Positions 30,663 to 41,365 of a DNA stretch of 45,700 nucleotides are shown here, piece by piece. Numbering within the stretch: the first letter of the stretch is position 1; every line of letters begins with the position of its first letter. Position numbers and translations under genes: made by a program. This DNA comes from Zancudomyces culisetae (Eukaryota > Kickxellomycota > Harpellomycetes > Harpellales > Legeriomycetaceae). Below the pieces are notes generated by a model. The model worked only from the letters and a program-made list of their open reading frames with translations, did no database searches and had not been told where the DNA came from. The stretch is from contig LSSK01000742.1 of assembly GCA_001969505.1 (NCBI GenBank), positions 1 to 45,700 on the forward strand. The letters run 5' to 3'.

Positions 30663-33600
30663 ATGAACGAGATGATTAAGCGAAAAAGTGAAATATGGAA
30701 TACAACAACTAAAAGAGCGAGGCAACAGGGTGTAGAGATATTAGTAGATAGACGAAATGAAATGCGAGAGAGGCCCGTGGAGGTGTTAGACGTGGAAAGC
30801 CATAGGGTTGATTTTGTAGGTTTTTATCCTGGGCAGATTCAAAACAAGATGGAAAATGCAGAATGGGAATTCCAAAGCAAATATGGATTTAATGTCGTAT
30901 CAACAGCAAGAGAAAGTTATATATGGTACGAAAATGAAGGCGGGTGTATGTATGACGAAGGGAATGAGGAGCTGGTGTATTTAATTCGGCATGAGGAGAG
31001 CCAAGAAATTGGAAAAATGAAGCTTGTAGATATTAACGAAATATACAAGAGCAGAGAGATTGATATTGGGGTAATACATGTTAGCTTAGACGGAGTAGTT
31101 AGTTATTGGGAGAGAATTCGGTATGGGATCAGGTGTGAAAGACAGAAACTTGAGTTATCAGAGTTTATTGGAGGAGATAAAGTGTTGGACTTAGTCAAGC
31201 TGTCACCTATTGAGTATTTAGTCATAACAAAGTATCGCAATATATACAAGCTTAGGCTTGAAAATACACTCAACCAAATAGTAATAAAGGCAAACAAAAT
31301 GAGGGTGTTGGAGAAAAGAAAGACTAAGGGTGTGGTAGACAGCAATGAACTGATTGTTGAGATGGCAATAAACGGATTCAACTGGTTAGTGGGAAAAGAA
31401 GGCAAGCGAGGGGTATTGAAGTTTGTAACAGGGATCGAAAATGATGAAAAGATGTGTTTTAGGAGGAAGGGTAACGAGAATGGGTATGGGTATGGGAGTG
31501 AGAGTGAGGGTGAGGGTGAGAGTGGGTGTGAGGTGTATGGAATAGACAACAAAGATAGTATGTATATATGGAAAATTGGTAATGAAGGGACACAGATTGA
31601 GGTAAAGGTAGAGGTGGAGGTAGAACTTAAATATCAAATAGAAAGAGAAGGAGGATTTGAAGTTGAGGAGATAAAAGATATGATGGTGGTAAAAAACGGA
31701 CAGGCAAAGAAACGGAAAGCATATATACTTTGCAAACTTAAAAAAATGGACACATTTGCGATGGTAGAATTGAAAATTAAAAGGTTGGTATTAGAAGATA
31801 TGAGCACTGAGGTGATGAACATAGTCGCAACAGATGTTCCTATAGATGAGAGGATTAGAGACATGAGTGTATTGGAGATAGAAAGGGAAAAAAAGATAAT
31901 AATAACGAGTAACAAAAAGATATATATGTGTGGAATACAAGGAAGTAGCTGCACAGATGCAGATCAGATATTGGTTATGCTTAGAAAGGAGGAACAGATT
32001 AAGGGACAAAGTCGGATAGATAAATCTAAGACGATAGTGTTTGGGGCTACGGAGAAGAATGGAATATATAAACTAAAAATCCAAAGCCGAAAGTCTAAGG
32101 GAAAAGCACAAGAGCGGGAAAAGATGGAGATTCGAATGAAATACGACAGAAAGGAGATAGGAAGAGAGAAGGAAACAGCGATAGAGATCGAAAGGCCGCA
32201 GTACAAAGCAAGTAAAAAAGTTATGAGGGATGTATTGGCATTATCTACAGAGCTGGTTAAAGGGGAGACGATTCAAGGGAGTTTGACAGAAAGAATAGAA
32301 TTTAGTCATACGCTAGTTGGGCAGTATAATGAATATATGTACGAGTTGAATGGAAACATTATTAGTAAACAGGATACTGAGGTTAGAACAGAGTTGCTGA
32401 ATAACACAGAGTTGATGATTTTGCAACTGGAATTTGAAAATTACACGAATAACATTGAAAAGGAAAGTAAGAGTCAACTAGTAAAACAGTGCAGCCAGCA
32501 GGATGTATTGGTGATGTTTGAGGAGATAGGGCAGCGAATTGATAGTGTGGATGATCTTGGGGAGATCAAGAAAACAAATGATGCGATAATAGGTATAATT
32601 GGAGCGGCATTGGAGTACAACAAGGAATATCTGATCAAAGTATATTTGATGGAGTCAAACGTAATGGAAAAGTGGTGGATTAAACGGATAGGATTTGGAA
32701 AACTGATCAAAAAAATATTTGTAAAGGTTCTTGGGTTGTTGAGAAGTGGCGACGATGAGGAAGTAAAGGCAGCAATTGAGGCTAGCGGGATACTGACACA
32801 TGGAGAGGTAGAAGATTTTAGTAAGGAGTTTACGGAGGGCAAGAGCAAGATTATCAGCAAGGCGGTAGATCCAACACATGCAGAACTTGTGGAGCAGTTG
32901 GGAGTATACACAGAGATGGCATATATGATGAAAGATGAGAACCAACAGGAGTATGTTAAAGTGATGGTAGTCTTAGGAAGCATAGAAATGGCGGTACAGA
33001 TAGCCAGCGATAACAGAGACTACAAAACGTTGATATCGATTACTACAAATACAGAGGTGATTGATAGCGACAAGCAAATTGAAGTTTTGATGGAGCATTT
33101 TGGGGAAGAATTTGTTGTTGAGCTATTGGAGTACTACAAAAACAACAACAAATTTTATTCGTTTTTCAAATTTTGTAGAAACTACAGCAAAAACCACATG
33201 GTAAAGCGATGCATTGAGGACTATATCAGTGCTAACCAAGCAGTTCCTCAACTTACAGACCTAAAGTGGATTGTCTTTGACGAGCAAGATTGCTACTACT
33301 CTGCTGTTGCAAAGACAAAAAATATTGATACACAAAGAGTGTGTATAGGCCTGAGTAGTTTGAACAAAATCAATGTAGAATCGTCAATTATAAACATCAA
33401 CACGCTGTTTTACGAACTGAGTCAGATGTTTGGCAATTATTCGTTTGATGAACTAATATCTATAAAAATGAAAAAGACTGACTCGAACCTGTACTCGCAG
33501 TTAAGTTCGTGGTATTTAGAAGTCAAGGAAGGTCACAAAATAATCGATGTTGATAAATTAGTTGTGCTTTTGCTGAACTTGGAGCCACCAATTTTGTCTG

Positions 33601-34163
33601 ACAGTAACCCGGAACTACCATCAATAATGGGCTTGACACTTGACAAATCAGCACTGTTTGTTCTATCCCTCGAATTGCTGTTGTCCACCACTGTAAACTC
33701 ACACCAAAGGAATTCCGATGCCTACTTTAGGATGAAGACTCTGAGCCAATTCGAGTATTTAATGAACTATGCGCTGCTAAAGCTTTTTACAAACAATGCT
33801 GACCATAAAATCCTTACCAGCGGCACCAAATACCATACGGTTTCTACACTATCCAGGGTTTGTGAGTACTTTAAACCAACTCTACAAAAGAAATCTTTAT
33901 TTAAACAATACTATAACCCGCCTACTCAAATCTACAGCTTCTTTATCCAGAATGATATCGAAAAAAGCATAGCTGTAAATGGAAATGAAAAAACCACCAG
34001 AGATGGCAATCGCACTGATATTAATGATCTATCTATACTACTCAACAAGGATATAAACTCGCAACTCGTGGTGCTGAAACCGTTATTAAACCATAGGTTG
34101 TTTGTAGATTTCATTTCTTTTTGCCTAACACCTTTGATTGGAATTTCCTCAGGTAATTGTTGA
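30663..34163 (+). CDS. NUP133: Nup133-family nucleoporin
   Basis: 1166 aa in one exon, the size expected for Nup133 (about 1150 aa). The N-terminal half has the nucleoporin beta-propeller look, including FNVVSTARESYIWYEN and, later, VSLDGVVSYWERIRYG, a strand-and-tryptophan block typical of Nup133/Nup155 N-terminal propellers. The second half is helical solenoid, with segments such as YNKEYLIKVYLMESN, MAYMMKDENQQEYVKVMVV and RNYSKNHMVKRCIEDYIS, and ends shortly after a Cys/Ser-rich tail. Nup133 is a scaffold of the Y-complex of the nuclear pore. An acidic Gly/Tyr/Glu dipeptide insert lies in the propeller (near 31472-31532). Alternative: Nup155/Nup170 type, but the length and the WERIRYG block favour Nup133. 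Confidence 0.75.
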   Translation: MNEMIKRKSEIWNTTTKRARQQGVEILVDRRNEMRERPVEVLDVESHRVDFVGFYPGQIQNKMENAEWEFQSKYGFNVVSTARESYIWYENEGGCMYDEGNEELVYLIRHEESQEIGKMKLVDINEIYKSREIDIGVIHVSLDGVVSYWERIRYGIRCERQKLELSEFIGGDKVLDLVKLSPIEYLVITKYRNIYKLRLENTLNQIVIKANKMRVLEKRKTKGVVDSNELIVEMAINGFNWLVGKEGKRGVLKFVTGIENDEKMCFRRKGNENGYGYGSESEGEGESGCEVYGIDNKDSMYIWKIGNEGTQIEVKVEVEVELKYQIEREGGFEVEEIKDMMVVKNGQAKKRKAYILCKLKKMDTFAMVELKIKRLVLEDMSTEVMNIVATDVPIDERIRDMSVLEIEREKKIIITSNKKIYMCGIQGSSCTDADQILVMLRKEEQIKGQSRIDKSKTIVFGATEKNGIYKLKIQSRKSKGKAQEREKMEIRMKYDRKEIGREKETAIEIERPQYKASKKVMRDVLALSTELVKGETIQGSLTERIEFSHTLVGQYNEYMYELNGNIISKQDTEVRTELLNNTELMILQLEFENYTNNIEKESKSQLVKQCSQQDVLVMFEEIGQRIDSVDDLGEIKKTNDAIIGIIGAALEYNKEYLIKVYLMESNVMEKWWIKRIGFGKLIKKIFVKVLGLLRSGDDEEVKAAIEASGILTHGEVEDFSKEFTEGKSKIISKAVDPTHAELVEQLGVYTEMAYMMKDENQQEYVKVMVVLGSIEMAVQIASDNRDYKTLISITTNTEVIDSDKQIEVLMEHFGEEFVVELLEYYKNNNKFYSFFKFCRNYSKNHMVKRCIEDYISANQAVPQLTDLKWIVFDEQDCYYSAVAKTKNIDTQRVCIGLSSLNKINVESSIININTLFYELSQMFGNYSFDELISIKMKKTDSNLYSQLSSWYLEVKEGHKIIDVDKLVVLLLNLEPPILSDSNPELPSIMGLTLDKSALFVLSLELLLSTTVNSHQRNSDAYFRMKTLSQFEYLMNYALLKLFTNNADHKILTSGTKYHTVSTLSRVCEYFKPTLQKKSLFKQYYNPPTQIYSFFIQNDIEKSIAVNGNEKTTRDGNRTDINDLSILLNKDINSQLVVLKPLLNHRLFVDFISFCLTPLIGISSGNC
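31472..31532. repeat. Hexanucleotide repeats in the NUP133-like gene
   Basis: GGGTAT and GAGTGA/GGGTGA units encode alternating Gly-Tyr and Ser-Glu/Gly-Glu dipeptides, an insertion in a propeller loop. Confidence 0.7.
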
Positions 34164-34354
34164 TACTTGTGGGCTGGGGCTTTGCAACTTTCTATTTTGG
34201 ATTTTTTTTTTGATAGCATCATGGTTGTTAATATTTGTTTTTACTACTATATATTTATTTGATACAAGAAAAAATATCAATACTAAATAAAAAAGAATAT
34301 TGCATTTTTCTAAATAAAATTCGAGAACAAATATAAATGCATATAATTATATAA

Positions 34355-34546
34355 TTATGGGTTTATCAGACTTACTGGTTTCTGTACACATTTAAATAGT
34401 TCCATGACAGTTGTAGCACATCGGGGATCTTCGATTGACCCACTGGTAGACCAACAGTTGAGAACTGCCGTCATTTCGGTCGTGCAGTGCATTGGCACGA
34501 TTTGTTTTTTGGGATTGACTCGTAATCTCTTTAAGCTCGCAGACAT
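34355..34546 (-). CDS. MRP10: Mitochondrial small ribosomal subunit protein mS37 (Mrp10), twin CX9C
   Basis: 63 aa. A short basic N-terminus (MSASLKRLRVNPKK) is followed by a CHCH fold with a perfect twin CX9C pattern: C21 and C31, then C43 and C53. The CW after the first pair and the spacing (NCWSTSG, then a PRC) match Mrp10/CHCHD1 rather than Cox17-type proteins. Such proteins are imported by the Mia40 pathway and sit in the mitochondrial small ribosomal subunit. The chosen ATG at 34546 gives the usual short start. An upstream TTCAG acceptor-like site at about 34573 hints at a 5' UTR intron. It is divergent from MRH4, with 600 nt between their starts. Confidence 0.82.
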   Translation of the reverse strand: MSASLKRLRVNPKKQIVPMHCTTEMTAVLNCWSTSGSIEDPRCATTVMELFKCVQKPVSLINP

Positions 34547-34886
34547 ATTTACTCAACCCGTAATCTTTTCCTGAAATTATAAACAAAAATGAATAATGAG
34601 GATATTTGAATTGTATTCAACAAAGAAATGGAGTTTTCAAGAGCACAAACAAACAAAGAAAGGAAGAAAAAACTGATTAACAGGTCTTTGCAACTTGAAT
34701 ATTTACTATTTTATTTACTTATTTATTAATTTATTATGATTTAATTTCAGTTTTATCAATTTGCTGATATCATTTTTTTTTTTTACATTGCTAAATAGTT
34801 ATATTGGGGTTATTATTTTCTTCTGCACTTTTTTTTCAGGCAAAAAGGAAAAAGGACTCTGATTATGGAGAAAATTAGGTTGGAGG

Positions 34887-34905
34887 AAAAAAAAAATTTT
34901 TTTTT
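34887..34905. promoter_or_regulatory. A10T9 tract (RRPE-like or poly(dA:dT))
   Basis: Ten A followed by nine T between divergent MRP10 and MRH4, about 340 and 240 nt from their starts. It contains the AAAATTTT core of the yeast RRPE motif, which in non-Saccharomyces yeasts is linked to mitochondrial ribosomal genes; simple nucleosome exclusion is the alternative. Confidence 0.35.
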
Positions 34906-35101
34906 CTAGCTTTATATTTTCGGGACTAGGGTTTATGTTTGATTTGGTGGTCTAATTATTTTGTTGATGGTTAAATAATAACTTGTAAATAGTGTTTTTG
35001 ATTCAATATAATCGTGTTCGGAAAAATTTAATAAAAATTAGCTTGGCGACAATGACAAGGAAATATTAAAAATCATAGATACAAATATAGATATAGGTAT
35101 A

Positions 35102-35134
35102 ATATAGATACAATATAGATACAATATAGACAAA
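35102..35134 (+). repeat. Three 11-bp tandem repeats in the MRH4 leader
   Basis: ATATAGATACA twice exactly (35102-35112, 35113-35123) and once with changes, ending 12 nt before the MRH4 ATG; probably in the 5' leader. Confidence 0.6.
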
Positions 35135-35146
35135 GACATTGATAAA

Positions 35147-37315
35147 ATGTACAGATTTAGACAGCTTTTGCCTACAGGTACGTCAAGTACGCTTGCGAAT
35201 CGAGTACTCCTACTCAATAATGAAAATATATCACGAACTCTTAAAACCTCAGCAACTCTCTATGCCGGCGGGCCCAAAAATAACGACCAAAGGAAATTCA
35301 AGGGTATTGGTTCATCAAAACCATCAACCTCAAAAGCCCAGTCCTCTGCAGCCAAAGATAGTGGCAACAGCAACAGTAACAGCAATGGTAATAGTAATAG
35401 TAATAGTGGATATGGCGGTAGAAGACCATTGAGAATAACTAAAACCTCGGCAAAAACCAAAAAGAGTTTGGTCAAGCAAATGGGCTACACGCCTGCGCGG
35501 TTTCAATTGCTGAATCCGGTGAGTGAGCAAGGTAAAGATTTGTTGAATGCCAGTGGTGAAAGGAGCAATGTTGTTGCCCGGCTTGAGGAGCTAAGAAGTA
35601 ATAAATTTGAAGAATTTGGGTTAAACGACTTGGTATGTCAGAGCATAAACCAGGTACTTTTGGATAAAGGAATTCCAGAAAACAACATTAAACCGACAAT
35701 CATTCAAGCCCTAAGTATACCCGAAATTCTGAAGTTGGGAATCAAAAATACCGAACCACTTGTAAGTGATAAAACAAAAGCCAAGAAAAATAGTGTTGGA
35801 AATGGAAATGGAAATGGAGGTAAGGGAACGCAACTATTTCTTGCGGCAGAAACAGGATCAGGAAAAACTTTTGCATATTTACTGCCATTGTTGTCGAATA
35901 TGAAGGACAAACTACAACAATCGCAAATAGAATTAAAAAACCATGGTGAATCAAAGATAGTCTTTGATGAAGATAAACCCAAGATAATGATTATTACACC
36001 TACAAAGGAGTTGGCATCACAAACTCTAAAGGTATGCAAATCATTGTGCCATGCCATTAAATTCAAAGCGGAACTCATTAGTAATGTTTCGGTTGATCTT
36101 GATGGATTTGGGGGGTTGAGCAATGATGCAAGCGGTAAAAATAAATTCCGGAACGAAGACGAATATTATGATTCACTAATAAATGACCAAAATGTGAACC
36201 CAAACTTGACAGCACTTAAGAAACCTAAAGCGAATGAGAAAAAGGTAAGTGCTGAGGGAAAAATGGAACAGGGCAAGGGCAAAAGCAAGGACAAGGATAG
36301 AAAAGCCAGGTATTTGGATGTTGTCGTCGGAACACCACACGATTTCAAGGAAAAATTGAAAACCAAACGCGGACAAGAGTTGCTTAGTCAAATAGATAGT
36401 ATTGTGATTGATGAGGCTGATACAATGATGGATGATAAGCAAGGGCATACGGAGGATACGCTACAAATTCTTGGAAAACTAAAGGCACTCGACAATAGTA
36501 GTGCTGGTGGTATTAGAAATAACAAAGGTAATCGTGAGGGAAGTAGTAGTGGTAGTGGTAGTGGTAGTGGTGTTGGTAAGGAGATTGGTGTTGTATTTGT
36601 ATCAGCTACAATTCCAAAATCAGTAAAACTTGAATTGGAAAAGATATACCCCGAAATCAGGTTTGTAGCAAGTCCATATCTGCATCAAATCAACAAACGT
36701 TTACGAGTCAACAACATTGATGTGACAGTTCAATTCCAGGGCTCTAAATTCAACGCACTGAAGCAAGCAATCAGTGATTACTACAATGCCAGTAGCAGGA
36801 TTGGTCAAACAGATGGCAACACAAACGTAATGGTATTTTGTAATACCAAAGTCAGTGCTGTAAAGTTGTACGACAAAATTATGGAACAAAATACATTCCC
36901 AAACGTTCTTTTGCTGTGTAAAAAAGCCGATTTCAAACCGAATACATTAAAAGAACCCACATTTGATGCAAGAAGTCTTAGTCGAAGGAATGTAGTGCGA
37001 GCATTTAACAGCACTATCGGAAACCAAAACACGACAGATCAGAAACAAGAACAGAATGGTTCCAGAGCTGTGCAAGGTGGAGGAAGGTTAAAGGTTCTGA
37101 TATGTACGGACTTGGCTTCGCGTGGAATCGATACAACCCATGTGGACCATGTAGTTATGTATGACTATCCGACAACTGCTATTAATTATTTGCATCGGTG
37201 TGGACGTACTGGCCGACTCAATTCAGTTGGAAAAGTAACCTGTTTGGTTGGGAAAAATGATAGACAGACCCTCCAAAAGATTTCGCTGTTTACTAGGCAT
37301 GGTGTAGTGATGTAG
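35147..37315 (+). CDS. MRH4: Mitochondrial DEAD-box RNA helicase Mrh4-like
   Basis: 722 aa, one exon. Residues 1-35 are Arg/Leu/Ser/Thr-rich with few acids, a plausible mitochondrial presequence. Helicase motifs in order: Q-type block KPTIIQALSIP (182-192), motif I AETGSGKT (234-241), PTKELA, VVGTPHDF, motif II IVIDEADTMMD (about 418-428), VSATIP, FCNTKVSA, CTDLASRGID, and motif VI HRCGRTGR (about 683-690). Mrh4 in budding yeast works in assembly of the large mitochondrial ribosomal subunit. The protein is longer than yeast Mrh4 because of Ser/Asn and Gly/Asn/Ser inserts near residues 73-90, 216-226 and in the middle of the core. The choice of Mrh4 over other DEAD-box proteins rests on the presequence, the divergent core insert and the neighbouring MRP10. 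CTG codons sit at leucine positions here also. Confidence 0.82.
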   Translation: MYRFRQLLPTGTSSTLANRVLLLNNENISRTLKTSATLYAGGPKNNDQRKFKGIGSSKPSTSKAQSSAAKDSGNSNSNSNGNSNSNSGYGGRRPLRITKTSAKTKKSLVKQMGYTPARFQLLNPVSEQGKDLLNASGERSNVVARLEELRSNKFEEFGLNDLVCQSINQVLLDKGIPENNIKPTIIQALSIPEILKLGIKNTEPLVSDKTKAKKNSVGNGNGNGGKGTQLFLAAETGSGKTFAYLLPLLSNMKDKLQQSQIELKNHGESKIVFDEDKPKIMIITPTKELASQTLKVCKSLCHAIKFKAELISNVSVDLDGFGGLSNDASGKNKFRNEDEYYDSLINDQNVNPNLTALKKPKANEKKVSAEGKMEQGKGKSKDKDRKARYLDVVVGTPHDFKEKLKTKRGQELLSQIDSIVIDEADTMMDDKQGHTEDTLQILGKLKALDNSSAGGIRNNKGNREGSSSGSGSGSGVGKEIGVVFVSATIPKSVKLELEKIYPEIRFVASPYLHQINKRLRVNNIDVTVQFQGSKFNALKQAISDYYNASSRIGQTDGNTNVMVFCNTKVSAVKLYDKIMEQNTFPNVLLLCKKADFKPNTLKEPTFDARSLSRRNVVRAFNSTIGNQNTTDQKQEQNGSRAVQGGGRLKVLICTDLASRGIDTTHVDHVVMYDYPTTAINYLHRCGRTGRLNSVGKVTCLVGKNDRQTLQKISLFTRHGVVM
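35362..35411. repeat. AGC/AAT-rich repeats coding Ser-Asn/Gly-Asn in MRH4
   Basis: Imperfect AACAGC/AATAGT units give a Ser-Asn alternation after the presequence. A second run at 36541-36573 (AGTGGT units) gives Ser-Gly inside the helicase core. Confidence 0.7.
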
Positions 37316-37733
37316 TTTTTATGAGAATTCACTATTTTTTCTCACTCTTAATCTTTTTTTTCCTATGGATGATTTTTTGTAGTGTATAAAAATACTCTAT
37401 TAGGGATAAATAAATGGTAGGAATGCCACGGCAGGATAATGCTTTCATTACAAGAATTTGATATCCACAGGAGTTTGAAATATTGTTTCATTAACACTAC
37501 TACCATTTCTCTTCAGCAAAGAATTCCGAAATAGATGGTGTCATGCCACGTGATTTTATTTCACAAGCTAAAAAAGCTGGAATTTGAATTTTCGGGTTTT
37601 TCTATTTCAAGGTTTTGGATTATTTTAGCTCTTTATTATTTATTCTACCTTTTCTTTTAGGAAAAATATTGGTTGATATTAAATGTGTTTAATAGTAACA
37701 ACAAGGTAGTAAAAAAAAAGAGAGAAAAATACG
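37316..37733. other. Intergenic region MRH4-VPS34
   Basis: 418 nt, AT-rich, tandem orientation: 3' end of MRH4 and promoter of VPS34. No other gene seen. Confidence 0.5.
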
Positions 37734-40700
37734 ATGGAATCCAATGGGAATGGCAGTCTGTCGAACACGTTTTATGATTTCAGTTACTGCACCAGTAGAG
37801 AATTGGACCGCTATGTGAGCATAAAAATGTAATTGGATTAATTTTACTTAAAGTTGATAACAATAGACAGGTTAGAAGCTTGTAAATGTACCTACTTTTC
37901 AAGTGCATATCATATACATGTATATTATATCTGGACTCTTTTTTTTATTTCTGTACTTTAATCTAGTTGCACGCTAGAGGGGCGAGTAAGTGGTAATAGG
38001 TTGGGGCATATTGAAATTGGTGACTTGGAAGATTTCCAAACTTCGGAGCGGGAATGGGAGCAAGAACAGGAGCAAGGACGAGGGCAGGGGCGGGGACAGG
38101 GGTGGGGACTAAAACGAGAGTCATTTCAGCAGCAGCTACCCGAAATTTTGACTGCCAACAAGAGTGAAAATATCTATCCATTCGGCAACGAATTTAATGA
38201 AGAAAGTTACAAATACAATCAAGAGTATAATAGTTACACAATACCAAAAAGGTAAGCTAAAAAAAACGAAAAAAATTAAAAGAATGAAAAATGGTGAATA
38301 AAAAGTAAACTGACTCAATATCAATAGACAAATACAAAACAGCGATGTCGAGTATTATGTGACAGCACAGATATGGAATGACGAGATACCAATAAGCATG
38401 ACACACCAAACGCATTATACGCCTTTGGTAACAGAAGGTGTTGCACACTGGAGCATAAGACAATTTGACCAAGTAATAAGGTTTCCAGTGAAATACAGCC
38501 AGTTGAATTTGACTTCTGGGATAGAAATTACGGTTTGGAAATATGGAGTACCTGAAAATGGTGGTCAAGAGACGAATGGTAGTGATGGTGATTACAGGAA
38601 TAAAGGTAGGAATATGGATACGCATGTAGATGTGGATATGAATACGGATGTAGGTGCAGTTGCAGGGTTAGGATTAGGTTTAACCGTAGGTACAGGTGTA
38701 GATAGCGAGATTAAAGGTGAGAATGGTTATGTGAAAGGTGAAAAAAAGAAGAGCGAAATGACAGAAATGGTGGGTAGAAGAAGGCTTAAATTCTTCAATG
38801 AAAACTAGTAAGTTATAGTTGGGTTACGGAAAAGAAAATGTAAAAAAAACTGTGGTTTGTATGTGTACGAGTAAATCGATTAATAACAAGATATTTTATT
38901 TATTAATGGTTGTATTAGCAAATTGAGAGAGGGAAAATATCGTTTGATATTGAAAAATGGCGAAAACGGAGATAAAGGTATGAAAAACGATGCAAAGTAC
39001 AAAAGACACTTGAAGAAGCTGAGGCGATTAGAGAAGGTAAAGGATTGCCTGAGCGGGTATTGGTATATATGTAAATGTAAATATGCAGTTTTTAGTGCTC
39101 GATAGGGGTATAAATAATTGATTGTATGGATGTGGTAATGATATAGAAACTCAAAAAATATGAGGAGGAAAAGGAGGAAAAAGTACAGGAAGAAAAGGAT
39201 AAAAACGAATGGTTGGACTCTATAAGTATAGCAGCAGTGAGAAAGCAAATAGAGCAACATGTGGAAAATACACCACCAAGTGTAGTGGTAGAGATGGAAA
39301 GCTTTGATTTTCCAATAGTGTGGAGTGAAAAGGTTAGACAACAAATGATATTATTATTTAATGGGTGTTTAGTATATTATATAGATATTAAAAGTATAAT
39401 ATAGTTATTGGGGACTTGAAAACTATAAGAAACAAAGGAGTAAAAAATATATATAAAAAAGAGTAAAGTAAAGAGAACAGAAATTAATTGGGATTTGAAT
39501 TTGAACTTGGGAAATAGGAAAGGGTTCAAGTAAATAACGAGTTTTCAGCAATACAAAAGTTGAATTTTGTAATGGATCCGGGGTTGTATGGCAAGAACAA
39601 TGTGGAGAGAAAGTATCGAAAGCTGATAAGAGGACACGAGGTGAGGAGGGTGACAAAGGGGGTTGCGGGAGGGAGAGTGATTGAAGAGGAAATCAAGCCC
39701 ACGCTGAGCAATTTGGAGGAATTGGAAAAGATATTCAAGTACCCAACAGCGGTGATGTTGAGTAGTGAAGAAAAAAACATGGTGTGGAAGTATCGGTACT
39801 ACATTAGGCACAGTCGATTTGTAAACTCTGTGGCAAAATTTGTGAAGAGTGTGGACTGGACGGAGGGAGAGGAAAGCAATGAGGCACTCAAGATCTTGCA
39901 AGAATGGGAGGGGGTGGGGTTGACGGATTGTCTGGAAATACTGGGAAGTATGGTTGAGGAAAACAATAATGGACAGTTGGTGCAATACGTAGTAAAGCGA
40001 CTAGGGGAGGCCAAGGATGAAGACCTGATGCTGGTGTTACTACAATTGGTACAGGCGATTCGTACGACGAGTGGGCATGTTGCACAATTGCTGATACAAC
40101 GGGCGTTGGCCAACAAGCAGTTGTGTGTGCGGTTGTATTGGCATTTGATGGTTGAAAGCGAGGCAGGAAATCCGGACCGCAAAATATACGGAAAAGTTGC
40201 GTACCAGCTGATGACCGAGATGGTAAAAAGCGATACAGGCATTGCACTACGCGATATGTTGCGACGGCAATCTGAGCTGGTGCAGAAACTAACGGTGCTG
40301 AGCGAAACGCTCAACAAAAGCAAAGAGCCGCGAACAAAAAAAATCAAGCGGTTGGTGGAATACATCAAGGATCCCAAGAACAAGCTGGAGACGTTTGAGG
40401 GGCCACCCCTGGAATTACCGCTGGACCCAGACGTGGCAGTAGTTGGGATAGTTGCAGAAAAGGCGATGGTGTTTAAAAGCACAATGAATCCAATTCTGAT
40501 AGTGTTCCGCACAGCAGATGGCGGGGAATACAGCACGATTTACAAGACTGGAGATGATATGCGGCAGGACCAATTGGTGCTGCAGGCAATTGAGTTGATC
40601 AATACCATGCTGCTTCGTGAGAGCTTGGACCTAGGGTTGATTACATATCGCGTGTTGGCGACTGGCACAGCACAAGGATTTACGCAATTCGTACCATCGC

Positions 40701-41308
40701 AGTCTCTGGCGGCCGTGTTGTCTGATCATAACAACTCAATTGCTCAGTACTTGCGACAAATTTCCACCAGTGACACTAGTTTTGCCGAGTTGATGGAGAA
40801 CTATGTCAAGAGTTGTGCTGGATATTGTGTGATTACGTATATTTTGGCAGTTGGTGACCGCCACCTTGATAATCTATTGCTGACACGTGCCGGAAAATTG
40901 TTCCATGTTGATTATGGATACATTCTAGGAAATGATCCCAAACCCTTTCCTCCTCCCATGAAGCTGTGTAAGGAAATGGCCGAAGCGATGATGATTGATC
41001 CATCGCTAGTGTGGTATCGCAAATTCAGATCTGCGTCGTTCATGGCATATTCCATTCTACGCAAGGTTGATAATTTCAATTTGATTTACAACTTGTTTCG
41101 TCTAATGTCTACCGCCTCCTCTGGCCTTCCTGACCTGACTGCCGAGCCTGACCGTGCACTCAAGGTTATTGAGGACCGCTATCGGTTGGATTTGACTGAC
41201 GATTTGGCTGTACAGTATCTCCAGTCTGTTATTTCTGATTCTATCAATGCGTTGTTCCCACAAGTCATCGAAACCATTCATAAATGGGCACAGTACTGGC
41301 GCTCTTGA
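37734..41308 (+). CDS. VPS34: Phosphatidylinositol 3-kinase Vps34
   Basis: Six exons: 37734..37828, 37967..38251, 38328..38807, 38919..39036, 39147..39393, 39549..41308, giving 994 aa. Phases fit at all junctions; the exon 5/6 join (donor GTATAA) is the least certain, with a donor at the SEK/VRQ point as an alternative. Exons 1-5 form the C2 part (start FYDFSYCTSRELDRYVSIK, then ICTLEGRVSGNRLG; KNEWLDSI near 339). Exon 6 holds the helical PIK domain (DEDLMLVLLQLVQA) and the kinase: DDMRQDQLVLQAIELIN, the catalytic loop GDRHLDNLLLT (about 844-854), HVDYGYILGNDPKPFPPPM, and the C-terminal IHKWAQYWRS helix. The product makes PI3P on endosomes, vacuole and autophagosomal membranes. Low-complexity inserts (Glu/Gln/Gly near 38057-38106 and Gly/Val/Asp near 38600-38710) enlarge the C2 part compared with the 875-aa yeast protein. 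Confidence 0.92.
38057..38106. repeat. Hexanucleotide repeats in VPS34 exon 2
   Basis: GAGCAA/GGGCAG/GGGACA-type units encode Glu-Gln and Gly-Gln/Gly-Arg alternation within the C2 part. Confidence 0.65.
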
Positions 41309-41365
41309 GTTTTATTGATATAACCATATATAACTATAAATCTATGTATTTATTTATCTCTGTAT

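Larger units (their letters stand above)
34547..35146. promoter_or_regulatory. Shared divergent promoter of MRP10 and MRH4
   Basis: 600 nt between the two start codons. It contains an A10T9 block in the middle and a short tandem repeat just upstream of MRH4. Both neighbours act on the mitochondrial ribosome, so joint control is plausible but not shown. Confidence 0.5.

Noticed and set aside
39799-40536. 245-codon open frame antisense to VPS34
   Set aside because: Overlaps the highly conserved PIK and kinase coding region and has no family features.
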